Source: Acidovorax delafieldii
GTDB taxonomy: Bacteria > Pseudomonadota > Gammaproteobacteria > Burkholderiales > Burkholderiaceae_C
Assembly (NCBI GenBank): GCA_002327945.1
Contig: DCVY01000089.1
Location: 20,161 to 28,670, forward strand
Reading direction: 5' to 3'
DNA: 8,510 nt
A program made the translations under genes and the position numbers. Below are positions 1 to 6,714 of this stretch, piece after piece. The notes under the pieces were generated by a model. That model was not told the DNA's origin and made no database searches. It saw only the letters and a program-made list of their open reading frames with translations. Positions within the stretch are counted from its first letter, which is position 1. Each line of letters begins with the position of its first letter.

Positions 1-582
1 GCCATGCGGGCAGCCATCAACTGCGCGCTGGCCAACCGGCAGATCCTCACGGCGCTGGTGCGTGAGGTGTTCGCCGATGTGCTGCCCAGCCCGCGCTTGC
101 CGTTGCTCTACGACGTGTCGCACAACACCTGCAAGGCCGAGGACCACATGGTCGACGGCTCCCGCCGCACGCTGCATGTGCACCGCAAGGGCGCCACCCG
201 CGCCTGGGGACCGGGGCACCCCGACCTGCCGCCAGCGCTGCAGCCGGCTGGGCAGCCGGTGCTGATCGGCGGCTCGATGGGCACGGGCTCGTACGTGCTC
301 GCGGGCATGGCCAGCAGCGAAGATCGGGCGTTTTCATCCGCCTGCCATGGCGCAGGCCGGGCGATGAGCCGCCACCAGGCACTGAGAACCTGGCACGGTC
401 GCGCCGTGATCGACGCGCTGGCCGATCGCGGCATCCTGATCCGCAGCCCTTCGTCGCGCGGCGTGGCCGAGGAGGCACCCGGCGCCTACAAGGACGTGAC
501 GGCGGTGGTCGACGCTGCCGAGGCCGCCGGCCTGGCGCGCAAGGTGGCCCGGCTCGAACCCCTGATCTGCGTGAAGGGCTGA
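1..582 (+). CDS. rtcB: RNA-splicing ligase RtcB, C-terminal part (5' end outside window)
   Basis: RtcB joins RNA ends carrying 2',3'-cyclic phosphate or 3'-phosphate to 5'-OH ends, using GTP and Mn2+, through a guanylylated histidine. The reading frame is open to base 1, so the gene is cut by the window edge; about 193 residues remain of a family usually near 400. Counting from the ATG at base 4, SHNTCK around residue 39 carries a metal-binding histidine. GGSMGTGSYVLAG (residues 89-101) is the conserved nucleotide-binding segment. CHGAGR (His115, codon 346-348) holds the histidine that is guanylylated in characterised RtcB. The C-terminus (AEEAPGAYKDV, ending in VKG) is typical, so the catalytic end looks intact. 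The stop codon TGA overlaps the next gene's ATG (TGATG), which suggests translational coupling with the CapA-like gene. Family assignment is firm; the cellular RNA substrate is unknown. Confidence 0.95.
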   Translation, partial: AMRAAINCALANRQILTALVREVFADVLPSPRLPLLYDVSHNTCKAEDHMVDGSRRTLHVHRKGATRAWGPGHPDLPPALQPAGQPVLIGGSMGTGSYVLAGMASSEDRAFSSACHGAGRAMSRHQALRTWHGRAVIDALADRGILIRSPSSRGVAEEAPGAYKDVTAVVDAAEAAGLARKVARLEPLICVKG

Positions 583-1784
583 TGGACCTGCCCAGCGCCA
601 CCCCCATGCGCGCGAGCCGGGTGCTGCTGCTGGCCGGCGACGTGATGACTGGCCGTGGCATCGACCAGGTGCTGATGCACCCTGCCGAGCCCACGCTGCA
701 TGAAGGTTTCGTGAAGGACGCGCGCGACTACGTGCGCCTTGCCGAGGCCGTGAACGGCCCCATCACCGCGCCGGTGGCGGCCGACTACCCCTGGGGCGAC
801 GCACTGGCAGAAATGCAGCGTGTGGCACCCGACCTGCGCATCGTGAACCTGGAGACCGCCATCACGCAGGGCGGCACACCCTGGCCGGGCAAGGGCATCC
901 ACTACCGCATGCATCCGGCCAATGTTGACTGCCTGCGTGCGGCGCAGCTGGACGCCTGCGCACTGGCCAACAACCATGTGCTCGACTGGGGCTGCGCCGG
1001 ACTGGTGGAGACACTGGAGACGCTTCGCTTGGCCGGGTTGCGCTTTGCCGGCGCCGGGCCGAACAGCGACGCGGCGTGGGCACCCGCCAGACTGCCCTTG
1101 CCGCAGCGGTCCCTGCCGATCGCTGCGCCGCCGCACGACGCACCCCCGTCACCACCGCAACCCGCTGACGCTGTGCTCCTGTTTTCGGTGGCCGTCCCGA
1201 GCAGCGGTGTGCCGACCCCGTGGGCTGCTGGACCGGCCCGCGCCGGGGTGGCGCTCTTGCCCGACCTGTCGCGAAGCGTTGCACTCCGGTTGGCCGCCGG
1301 CATCGCGCGCCAGCGGCGCGCGGGCGAACTCGTCGTGCTGTCCATCCACTGGGGCGGCAACTGGGGGCTGGACGTGCCGCCCGCGCACCGCGAGTTCGCG
1401 CACCGGCTGATCGACGCGGGCGCTGTCGACATCGTGCATGGACATTCGTCGCACCACGCCCTGCCGGTCGAGCGGTACGGCGGCAAGCTCATCCTCTACG
1501 GCTGCGGCGACCTGATCAACGACTACGAGGGCATCCCCCAGCCCCACGGCCTGCGCGGCGATGTGGGCTGCCTGTACTTTGTCAAGCTGCGGGCGAGCGA
1601 CGGCCACTTCGATGGTCTGGACATCGTGCCACTTCAACTGCGGCGCCTGCGCCTGGCGCGCGCCGATGCCAAGGCGCACAGCTGGCTTGACCGCGTATTC
1701 CGCGCCGGGGCAGCAGCCGGGCTCGGAGCGCAGCCGGTGCGGCAGGGGGAAGCATGGACCCTGCCGCCAGCGGGTGCCCGCTGA
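582..1784 (+). CDS. CapA family metallophosphoesterase-like protein
   Basis: This 400-residue protein belongs to the CapA/PgsA family, which has a calcineurin-like metallophosphatase fold and is named after poly-gamma-glutamate capsule synthesis. Visible family motifs are GDVMTGRG (residues 19-26), NLETAIT (89-95), NNHVLDWG (130-137), HWGGNW (256-261) and HGHSSHH (286-292). These supply the Asp, Asn and His residues expected to bind metal. A proline-rich low-complexity insert sits at about residues 179-195. No signal peptide or membrane segment is seen, unlike the membrane-anchored capsule proteins, so a cytoplasmic phosphoesterase role is more likely (inference). The start overlaps the rtcB stop by one base; an in-frame ATG at 606 is an alternative and would still precede the first motif. 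Coupling to rtcB hints at a function in RNA end processing, but nothing in the sequence proves it. Confidence 0.85.
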   Translation: MDLPSATPMRASRVLLLAGDVMTGRGIDQVLMHPAEPTLHEGFVKDARDYVRLAEAVNGPITAPVAADYPWGDALAEMQRVAPDLRIVNLETAITQGGTPWPGKGIHYRMHPANVDCLRAAQLDACALANNHVLDWGCAGLVETLETLRLAGLRFAGAGPNSDAAWAPARLPLPQRSLPIAAPPHDAPPSPPQPADAVLLFSVAVPSSGVPTPWAAGPARAGVALLPDLSRSVALRLAAGIARQRRAGELVVLSIHWGGNWGLDVPPAHREFAHRLIDAGAVDIVHGHSSHHALPVERYGGKLILYGCGDLINDYEGIPQPHGLRGDVGCLYFVKLRASDGHFDGLDIVPLQLRRLRLARADAKAHSWLDRVFRAGAAAGLGAQPVRQGEAWTLPPAGAR

Positions 1785-1826
1785 AGGCCACAGGAAGCGC
1801 CCACCCAGCGGTGAGACAGCCCACGA

Positions 1827-1980
1827 GTGCGCCAACTGCTTGAGCCCATGCTCGTTAACGGCCCCTTCGGCGACCCTGCCCTTTGCGTCGACCTGCGCGA
1901 CGAGCGCTGGGCACTGCTGTTTGATCTCGGCGGCATCGCCGGGCTGCCGCCGCGCAAGCTGCTGCGCCTGTCCCCTGTCC
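1827..1980 (+). pseudogene. Remnant: N-terminus of RNase Z-like MBL-fold hydrolase
   Basis: Translation from the GTG at 1827 gives about 49 residues (starting MRQLLEPMLVNGPFGDP, continuing ALLFDLGGIAGLPPRKLLRLS). They resemble the start of metallo-beta-lactamase fold proteins annotated as ribonuclease Z-like. In intact relatives the next segment carries the zinc-binding HxHxDH motif. Here the similarity stops at about 1973-1979 and the DNA continues as part of a DnaJ gene in another frame. The zinc motif and the rest of the enzyme are absent, so no hydrolase activity is possible. The fragment starts 42 bp after the CapA-like gene on the same strand, with only a weak upstream GGTGAG, so the parent gene was probably part of the rtcB-capA-like operon. 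Recognition is from memory of the family and the fragment is short. Confidence 0.72.
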
Positions 1981-2428
1981 GAGGAAGCGCTGACGGTGAA
2001 CGTGCCGGTCGGCGTGGACGAGGGCATGGCCCTGCGGGTGCCCGGTCACGGGCAAGCGGCCCCCGCTGAGAGCGGCGCACCGGGCGATCTGTTCGTTGTG
2101 GTGCGAACATTGCCAGATCCGCGCTTCGAACGCGTGGGTGCCGATCTCTGGCGCACGGAACGGATCTCGCTGCCTGAGGCAGTGCTGGGCACAACGCGCC
2201 AGGTGCCGACGCTGGACCAGCCGGCGGACGTGACGATTGCGCCGGGCACCCAGCCCGACACGGTGTTGCGCTTGGCCGGCAAAGGGTCTTCCAGAGTTTG
2301 GCGGGCAGCGTCGTGGCGACTGTTTCGTGCGCCTGCAGCATGCTGTGCCCACTCAACTGGGCGCACGCGAGCGCAAGCTGTACGAGCAGTTGCGCGAACT
2401 GGAATCGGTCGCCAGAAAAGATGGCTGA
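1975..2428 (+). pseudogene. Remnant: C-terminal substrate-binding domains of a DnaJ/CbpA-type co-chaperone, with frameshift
   Basis: DnaJ-family proteins deliver unfolded clients to DnaK. Only the C-terminal region survives here, about 150 residues. In one frame (about 1981-2283) it reads ALTVNVPVGVDEGMALRVPG, then GDLFVVVRTLPDPRFER, LWRTERISLPEAVLGT and GTQPDTVLRLAGKG, all typical of DnaJ C-terminal domains I and II. At the AAAGGG run (2281-2286) the similarity moves by one base to another frame, where it continues as KGLPEFGGQRRGDCFVRL and ends at TGA 2426-2428. This is a +1 insertion relative to the ancestral frame. The J-domain, with its HPD motif for DnaK stimulation, is absent because the gene is joined to the MBL remnant upstream. 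Truncation plus frameshift make it non-functional. It lies tail-to-tail with lon, 47 bp apart, and presumably once belonged to the same chaperone cluster. Confidence 0.9.
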
Positions 2429-2448
2429 GCCACTTTGACAGCGCCGCA

Positions 2449-2469
2449 GCCGCAACGCAACGGTGCGGC
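2449..2469. terminator. Possible hairpin between convergent dnaJ remnant and lon
   Basis: GCCGCA at 2449-2454 and TGCGGC at 2464-2469 form a 6-bp stem with a 9-base loop, in the 47-bp gap between two convergent stops. No T-run follows on either strand, so it is at best a weak or Rho-assisted bidirectional terminator. In such GC-rich DNA a stem of this size can also occur by chance. Confidence 0.25.
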
Positions 2470-2475
2470 CGCAGG

Positions 2476-4857
2476 TCAGACGAGCTGGAAATCACCCACT
2501 GGAGCCAGTGCACGCGCGCCCAGCGCGGCAGCAACGGCGTCGTCCACCGTCTCCAGCCACGTGAAGTGCAATGCCTGGCGTGTGCTCTCGGGAATGTCGT
2601 GCAGATCCTTGCGATTGCGTGCAGGCAGCATCACTTCGCGCAGCCCGGCCCGTTGCGCGGCCAGCACCTTCTCCTTGATGCCGCCCACCGGCAGCACCAG
2701 GCCGCGCAGGCTGATTTCGCCCGTCATGGCCAGGTCGTGGCGCACCGGTCGGTCGCTGAACAAGGAGGCCAGTGCTATGAACATCGCCACGCCCGCACTG
2801 GGTCCGTCTTTGGGAATCGCCCCGGCGGGCACGTGAACGTGCACATCCACCTGTTCGAAGAGAGCCGTCGCCAGGCCGAGGCCGGGCGCGCGCGACTTCA
2901 CCAGTGTCAGCGCGGCCTGGGCGCTCTCCTTCATCACGTCGCCCAGCTGACCGGTGAGGATCAGGCGCCCGCTGCCCGCGACCCGGGTGGCCTCGATGAA
3001 CAGGATGTCGCCGCCCGCCGGCGTCCAGGCCAGTCCGGTAGCCACCCCGGCCAAGCTGCTGCGCAGGGCCACATCGTGCTCCACCGTGGGTGGCCCCAGC
3101 AAGGCCTCGAGATCGGCGACATCGACGCGCACCTGCGTGGCGCTGCCTTCGGCCACGCGCAGCGCAGCCGCGCGCATCACGCGACCGATCTCGCGTTCGA
3201 GCTGGCGCACGCCGGCCTCCCGCGTGTAGCCGGTGGCGATGGCGTGCAGCGCGGCCTCGGTCAGTTCACACTGGTCGGCCCGCAAGCCGCAGGCCTGCAA
3301 CTGGCGCCCGAGCAGGTACCGCTCGGCGATCTGCAGCTTGTCTTCCAGCGTGTAGCCGGGCAGTTCGATCACCTCCATGCGGTCGCGCACGGGCGCTGGC
3401 AGGTTGTCGATGACGTTGGCGGTGGCGATGAACAACACCCGGCTCAAGTCAAAAGGCACGCCCAGGTAGTTGTCGCGGAAGGTCGAGTTCTGCTCCGGAT
3501 CCAGCACTTCGAGCAGGGCGGCGTAGGGATCGCCGTGCAGGCTGGCCGACATCTTGTCGATCTCGTCAAGCATCATCACGCTGTCGCGCGCCCCCGCCTT
3601 GCGCAGGCCCTGGACGATGTTGCCGGGCATCGCGCCCACATAAGTGCGGCGGTGACCGCGCAATTCGGCTTCGTCGTGCACCCCGCCGAGAGAGACCCGC
3701 ACAAAGGGCCGCCCGATGGCCCGCGCCACGCTCTGGCCGAGCGAGGTCTTGCCCACGCCCGGCGGCCCCACGAAGCACAGGATCGGCGCACGCCCCTTCG
3801 GGTTGAGTTTCTTGACCGCCAGGTACTCGACGATGCGTTGCTTGGCGCGTGCCAGACCGAAGTGGTCGTTCTCCAGCGTCTGCCGCGCGGCGGCCAGGTC
3901 GATCACCCGTTCGCCCGGTTCTGCCCAGGGCATCTCGGTCATCCACTCGATCCAGGTGCGCAGGGTCGAGGCTTCACCGGCCGCATCGTGCATGCGCTCC
4001 AGCCGCTGCAGTTCCTTGCGCACGTGCGCGTCCACCTCGGCTGGCATGTGCGCCGCGGTGATGGCCTCGCCGAGACTGGCTATCTCGCGCGCGCCCTCCC
4101 CGTTTTCGCCGAGCGCCTTCTTGATGGTGCGCAGCTGCTCTTCCAGCAGGATGCGGCGCTGCCGGTCGTCCAGTTGCTCCTTGGTGCGGGCCCCGATCTC
4201 GCGCGACAGCCGCAATACCTCCAGCCGGTGGCTCACGATTTTCAGCACGGTGCCCAGGCGCTCCTCGGTGGACAGCGTCTCCAGCAGGGCCTGCTTTTCG
4301 GGCAGTTCCGAGTCCAGCAGGCTGGCCGCCAGATCGACCAGCTGCGAGGGTGAACGTGTGCCCTGAAGCAGGTGCGCCAACTCGGCCGGCACGCTCGGCA
4401 GCAGCGACAGGATCTCCGTGCCACGTTCCCGCAGCTGGATCGCCATGGCTTCGGCCTCGGTCGAATCTTCACCGGTGTCCGCCAGCCGCTCGATGCGCGC
4501 GGCCAGGAAGGGATATCCCTCCACCAGCTCGACGATCCGCATGCGCTGCAGCCCCTGGCACACGGCGTGGGCCTGACCATCGTCGGCCCGCTTGTGCTGC
4601 AGCACCGTGGCCAGCGTGCCCACGCTGCACAGGCCCGACAGTCCCGGATCATCCTCCTGGGCATCCTTTTGCAGCACCAGCCCCACCGGCGCCTCGCAGG
4701 CCACCGCCTGCTGCAGGGCAGCGACCGACTTCGGCCGCCCCAGTGCCACCGGCGCCAGCATGTGGGGAAAAAGCACCAGATTGCGCATGGGCAGCAGCGC
4801 CACCACGTCGGCCGGAAGCGGGTTGTTACAAGGCAAGGGGCTGGCTTCTTCGTTCAT
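2476..4857 (-). CDS. lon: ATP-dependent protease LonA
   Basis: Lon is a cytoplasmic hexameric AAA+ serine protease that degrades misfolded and selected regulatory proteins. The protein has 793 residues, close to E. coli Lon (784). Domains in order: Lon N-terminal substrate-binding domain (about residues 17-205, LLPMRNLVLFPHM), helical linker (about 205-310), AAA+ module with Walker A GPPGVGKT (364-371) and Walker B VMMLDEID (427-434), and protease domain from about 595. The catalytic Ser lies in PKDGPSAG (Ser687) and the catalytic Lys in GGIKEK (Lys730), spaced as in E. coli Ser679/Lys722, so the enzyme should be active. The start at 4857 is chosen because a strong GGAGGAA lies 6 bases upstream; the open frame beyond it overlaps the preceding hsp20. 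It follows two hsp20 genes rather than the usual clpX neighbourhood, suggesting an accessory, stress-linked Lon paralogue (inference). Confidence 0.97.
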   Translation of the reverse strand: MNEEASPLPCNNPLPADVVALLPMRNLVLFPHMLAPVALGRPKSVAALQQAVACEAPVGLVLQKDAQEDDPGLSGLCSVGTLATVLQHKRADDGQAHAVCQGLQRMRIVELVEGYPFLAARIERLADTGEDSTEAEAMAIQLRERGTEILSLLPSVPAELAHLLQGTRSPSQLVDLAASLLDSELPEKQALLETLSTEERLGTVLKIVSHRLEVLRLSREIGARTKEQLDDRQRRILLEEQLRTIKKALGENGEGAREIASLGEAITAAHMPAEVDAHVRKELQRLERMHDAAGEASTLRTWIEWMTEMPWAEPGERVIDLAAARQTLENDHFGLARAKQRIVEYLAVKKLNPKGRAPILCFVGPPGVGKTSLGQSVARAIGRPFVRVSLGGVHDEAELRGHRRTYVGAMPGNIVQGLRKAGARDSVMMLDEIDKMSASLHGDPYAALLEVLDPEQNSTFRDNYLGVPFDLSRVLFIATANVIDNLPAPVRDRMEVIELPGYTLEDKLQIAERYLLGRQLQACGLRADQCELTEAALHAIATGYTREAGVRQLEREIGRVMRAAALRVAEGSATQVRVDVADLEALLGPPTVEHDVALRSSLAGVATGLAWTPAGGDILFIEATRVAGSGRLILTGQLGDVMKESAQAALTLVKSRAPGLGLATALFEQVDVHVHVPAGAIPKDGPSAGVAMFIALASLFSDRPVRHDLAMTGEISLRGLVLPVGGIKEKVLAAQRAGLREVMLPARNRKDLHDIPESTRQALHFTWLETVDDAVAAALGARALAPVGDFQLV

Positions 4858-4863
4858 GGGGTA

Positions 4864-4870
4864 TTCCTCC
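4864..4870 (-). promoter_or_regulatory. Ribosome binding site of lon
   Basis: The - strand reads GGAGGAA six bases before the ATG at 4857. It is a near-consensus Shine-Dalgarno sequence and the strongest in the window, and it fixes the lon start against the longer open frame running upstream. Confidence 0.75.
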
Positions 4871-4872
4871 GC

Positions 4873-4906
4873 CCACCGCCGGGTTCGTGACGGCGGCTGC
4901 CGGTGG
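4873..4906 (-). other. Hairpin(s) in the hsp20-lon intergenic leader
   Basis: The 62-bp gap between hsp20 and lon contains CCGCCG (4876-4881) opposite CGGCGG (4891-4896), and also CCACCG (4873-4878) opposite CGGTGG (4901-4906). The two pairings share bases and so compete. The structure ends 2 bases from the lon Shine-Dalgarno sequence and lacks a T-run, so it is not an intrinsic terminator. It could affect mRNA processing, stability or ribosome access. GC-rich chance pairing remains possible. Confidence 0.35.
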
Positions 4907-4919
4907 CTGCTGTCTTGCG

Positions 4920-5402
4920 TCAGTCGGCCGCGCGCACCGGGATGCGTCGACCGCTGTCGCCGTCGGTACGAGGCATGTCGATGCGCAACACACCGTTGCG
5001 GTATCGGGCCTGCGTGCGCTCGGCATCGACGGCATGCGGCAGGATCAAGTCGCGCCGGAAGCTGCCATAAGCGCACTGCAGCAGACGGTAGCTGCCATCG
5101 CCACTCTCCTGCTCAAAGTGCTTCTCCCCCGACACACTGAGCTGGTCGCCATCGATGTCGATCTGCAGGTCTTCGCGGTTCATGCCGGGCAACTCCATGC
5201 GCACGATGATGCGTTCGTCCTCTACACGCAGATCGGCAGACACCAGGCCCCAGCCGGCGGAGTCCTCGCCCTCGGCGGCATCTTTGCGGAGAAAACGGGT
5301 GAGCGCCCCGCCAGCGCGCCGACGCAGGTCGTTCCAACCTTCTGCCAGCGAGGCCCAGGCTTGTTGTGCGCCTTGGCGCCAATGTGCGGTCAGTGTGTCC
5401 AT
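4920..5402 (-). CDS. Hsp20 family small heat-shock protein (promoter-distal copy)
   Basis: Small heat-shock proteins are ATP-independent holdases that bind unfolding proteins and keep them refoldable. This one has 160 residues. About 53 N-terminal residues with a hydrophobic, tryptophan-containing segment precede an alpha-crystallin domain (about 54-146: ADLRVEDERIIVRMELPG through ARYRNGVLRIDMP). The NGVL motif at 136-139 is the family hallmark. The C-terminal IPV (154-156) is the I-x-V anchor used for oligomer assembly. The start lies only 4 bp after the stop of the upstream hsp20, with no clear Shine-Dalgarno sequence, so translation is probably coupled to that gene. The lon gene follows after 62 bp. 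The protein is clearly different from its neighbour outside the conserved core, so this is not a recent duplication. Confidence 0.93.
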   Translation of the reverse strand: MDTLTAHWRQGAQQAWASLAEGWNDLRRRAGGALTRFLRKDAAEGEDSAGWGLVSADLRVEDERIIVRMELPGMNREDLQIDIDGDQLSVSGEKHFEQESGDGSYRLLQCAYGSFRRDLILPHAVDAERTQARYRNGVLRIDMPRTDGDSGRRIPVRAAD

Positions 5403-5406
5403 GGCG

Positions 5407-5835
5407 TCACTGGATCGCGATGCGTTTGCTGGAGGTGTCGGCCTTCTTGGGCAGGGTCAGCGCCAGGATGCCGTCTTTGTAGCTGGCCTCGACCTGGCTT
5501 TCGTCCACCGGACAGGCCAGGGTGAAGCTGCGGCTGGCGTAACCCTCCTGGCGCTCACGGCGCAGCACACGTCCACCATTGCCCTTTTCTTCTTTGTCGG
5601 ATTTCACCTCGGCGCTGATGGTGACCGTTTTGCCATCGACGCGTACATCAATGTCGTCTTTCTTCACGCCGGGGATCTCAGCCTTGACAGCGTAGCTGCC
5701 ATCTTGTTCCGTGAGATCGATCTTGATGCGAGGTGCGTTTTCCGGCATTTCAATGCGCCATGGGCGCATGAGCGAACGGAACGTGTCGTCAAATGGATCA
5801 AGGGCAAAGGGGTCCAGGGTGCGAAGTTCGTTCAT
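5407..5835 (-). CDS. Hsp20 family small heat-shock protein (promoter-proximal copy)
   Basis: This is a holdase chaperone of 142 residues. A short N-terminal arm (MNELRTLDPFALDPFDD) is followed by the alpha-crystallin domain (about residues 36-131: RIKIDLTEQDGSYAVKAEIP, then ASYKDGILALTLPKK with the GIL form of the GVL motif at 122-124) and a C-terminal I-x-I anchor (KRIAIQ, Ile139 and Ile141). The charged loop KSDKEEKGNGG at 78-88 is typical of this subgroup. The open frame extends upstream, but the ATG at 5835 is chosen because GGAG lies 7 bases before it and the MNELRTLDPF start is usual for this subgroup. It is the first gene of a probable hsp20-hsp20-lon operon. A 151-bp gap to the BON gene upstream leaves room for its own promoter. 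Confidence 0.95.
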   Translation of the reverse strand: MNELRTLDPFALDPFDDTFRSLMRPWRIEMPENAPRIKIDLTEQDGSYAVKAEIPGVKKDDIDVRVDGKTVTISAEVKSDKEEKGNGGRVLRRERQEGYASRSFTLACPVDESQVEASYKDGILALTLPKKADTSSKRIAIQ

Positions 5836-5881
5836 GGTGATACTCCAGTGAGAAGGTGGAAGTGAGGGGCTGAGTTCGCAA

Positions 5882-5912
5882 ATCAGGGGCAGCGAAAGAC
5901 GAAGTGCCAACT
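5882..5912 (-). promoter_or_regulatory. Weak candidate heat-shock (sigma-32-like) promoter for hsp20-hsp20-lon
   Basis: In the 151-bp gap upstream of the first hsp20, the - strand shows AGTTGGCA (around 5905-5912) and, about 15 bases later, CCCCTGAT (5882-5889). The second element resembles the sigma-32 -10 element CCCCATnT; the first is a poor match to CTTGAAA. Location and spacing suit a heat-shock operon, but the match is partial. No CIRCE (TTAGCACTC-N9-GAGTGCTAA) or ROSE-like element was recognised in this gap. Confidence 0.25.
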
Positions 5913-5986
5913 GGGAAACGATATTGCGCTGCTGGAGTCCGGACCCCATTGAGTCTGCGCAACGAAGGCACACTGACCGCCGCCCG

Positions 5987-6640
5987 TCAGGGGCTGATGC
6001 GCAACTCGTTATCGACCCGCGTGATCCCCGGTGCCGACCAGGCCGCGCCCTGTGCTGCCACCCGCTCGGCCAGCGAATGTACCGAGCCGCGCAGCACCAC
6101 AGTGGAATCGTTGACTTGTACTTCGATGCCCTTGGCCTCGCGCTCGGCCTGTCGGGCTAATGCGTCCCGGATGCGTTTTTCGATGTTGTCCGGTGTGGTG
6201 CGTCGCTTGAGTGCGATGCTGTTGTAGACGCCCACCACCCCGACCAAGGGCCGCACCAGATTGGCCGCGGCTGCGCGCTGGTATTCCCAGTCGACCTCGC
6301 CAGCAAGCGTGACCCAGCCTTTCTCGACCTTCACCTGGATCCGGTTGGCCGGCACCGAACTGTGCCAATTGAAAGCCGTCTCCACCGCGTGGGCGATTTC
6401 AGAATCGCTGCGGGCGCTGCCGGCAGTCAGCTTGACGTCGATCTCGACCGCCACGGCGCGCACGCCGGCCACGCGCTGCACGACCTTTTCCACCGCGTAC
6501 TTCTCCGCCAAGGTGTCCAGGTGGCCGGAGAGCGTCACCACCCCGTCCTTGACCGCCACACCCACCTCGGCCGCGTTGATCGAGGGGTCCCATTCGAGTT
6601 CGGCTTCCACGTCCTTCTTGAGCTGCGCATCGGATTTCAT
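5987..6640 (-). CDS. Triple BON-domain protein (OsmY-like, no signal peptide)
   Basis: BON domains are small alpha/beta modules found in OsmY and in proteins that contact membranes or other macromolecules; many are induced by osmotic or general stress. This 217-residue protein is three BON units in tandem, at about residues 3-71, 77-146 and 150-217. Each has the pattern helix, then V.V..G.V.L.G.V (VAVKDGVVTLSGHLD, VKVEKGWVTLAGEVD, VQVNDSTVVLRGSVH), helix, then a closing V..V.N or equivalent strand. The third unit has Asn-Asp-Ser in place of the usual x-Gly turn. There is no signal peptide, unlike periplasmic OsmY, so a cytoplasmic location is expected. The start at 6640 has GAAAGG 6 bases upstream. 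The gene is preceded by an unusually structured leader (6641-6800) and followed by the hsp20 operon. Confidence 0.92.
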   Translation of the reverse strand: MKSDAQLKKDVEAELEWDPSINAAEVGVAVKDGVVTLSGHLDTLAEKYAVEKVVQRVAGVRAVAVEIDVKLTAGSARSDSEIAHAVETAFNWHSSVPANRIQVKVEKGWVTLAGEVDWEYQRAAAANLVRPLVGVVGVYNSIALKRRTTPDNIEKRIRDALARQAEREAKGIEVQVNDSTVVLRGSVHSLAERVAAQGAAWSAPGITRVDNELRISP

Positions 6641-6675
6641 GTTCGACCTTTCTGCTGGATGGCCAGATGGGTTGG

Positions 6676-6714
6676 AATAAAGATGGCCCGCCGTCCTTGC
6701 GGAGGGTGGGCCAT
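6676..6714 (-). terminator. Terminator- or attenuator-like hairpin in BON leader
   Basis: On the - strand ATGGCCC (6708-6714) pairs perfectly with GGGCCAT (6683-6689). Inside, after single mismatches, CC/GG and TCC/GGA pairs continue the stem and close a GCAA (GNRA) tetraloop. CTTTATT (6676-6682) follows directly. The stem is very stable, but the T-tract is interrupted. It could be a weak intrinsic terminator ahead of BON, an attenuator, or part of a larger folded leader. Confidence 0.45.

Noticed and set aside
2026..2428. Internal ATG start giving a functional truncated DnaJ C-terminal protein
   Set aside because: The frame from 2026 is broken by the +1 shift at 2281-2286 and would end in unrelated sequence, so no intact substrate-binding domain is produced.
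1561..4353. 930-codon open frame on the + strand, antisense to lon
   Set aside because: It begins inside the CapA-like gene, passes through both pseudogene remnants and then runs antisense to an unmistakable lon gene. Apart from the DnaJ fragment its translation is low-complexity and unlike any protein; it is a by-product of high GC content.
4920..5835. Recent tandem duplication of hsp20
   Set aside because: The two proteins share only the alpha-crystallin core pattern and differ strongly in the N-terminal arms, loops and tails; they are distinct subfamilies.
4350..5865. Long + strand frames opposite lon and the hsp20 genes
   Set aside because: They are antisense to conserved genes, lack ribosome binding sites and family motifs, and have Arg/Ala/Pro-rich compositions typical of GC-rich shadow frames.
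5890..5911. Sigma-54 promoter (TGGCAC) upstream of hsp20
   Set aside because: The -24 TGGCAC is present on the - strand, but the base pair expected at the -12 GC position, 10 nt after GG, is TT; the nearest GC is 3 bases too far.
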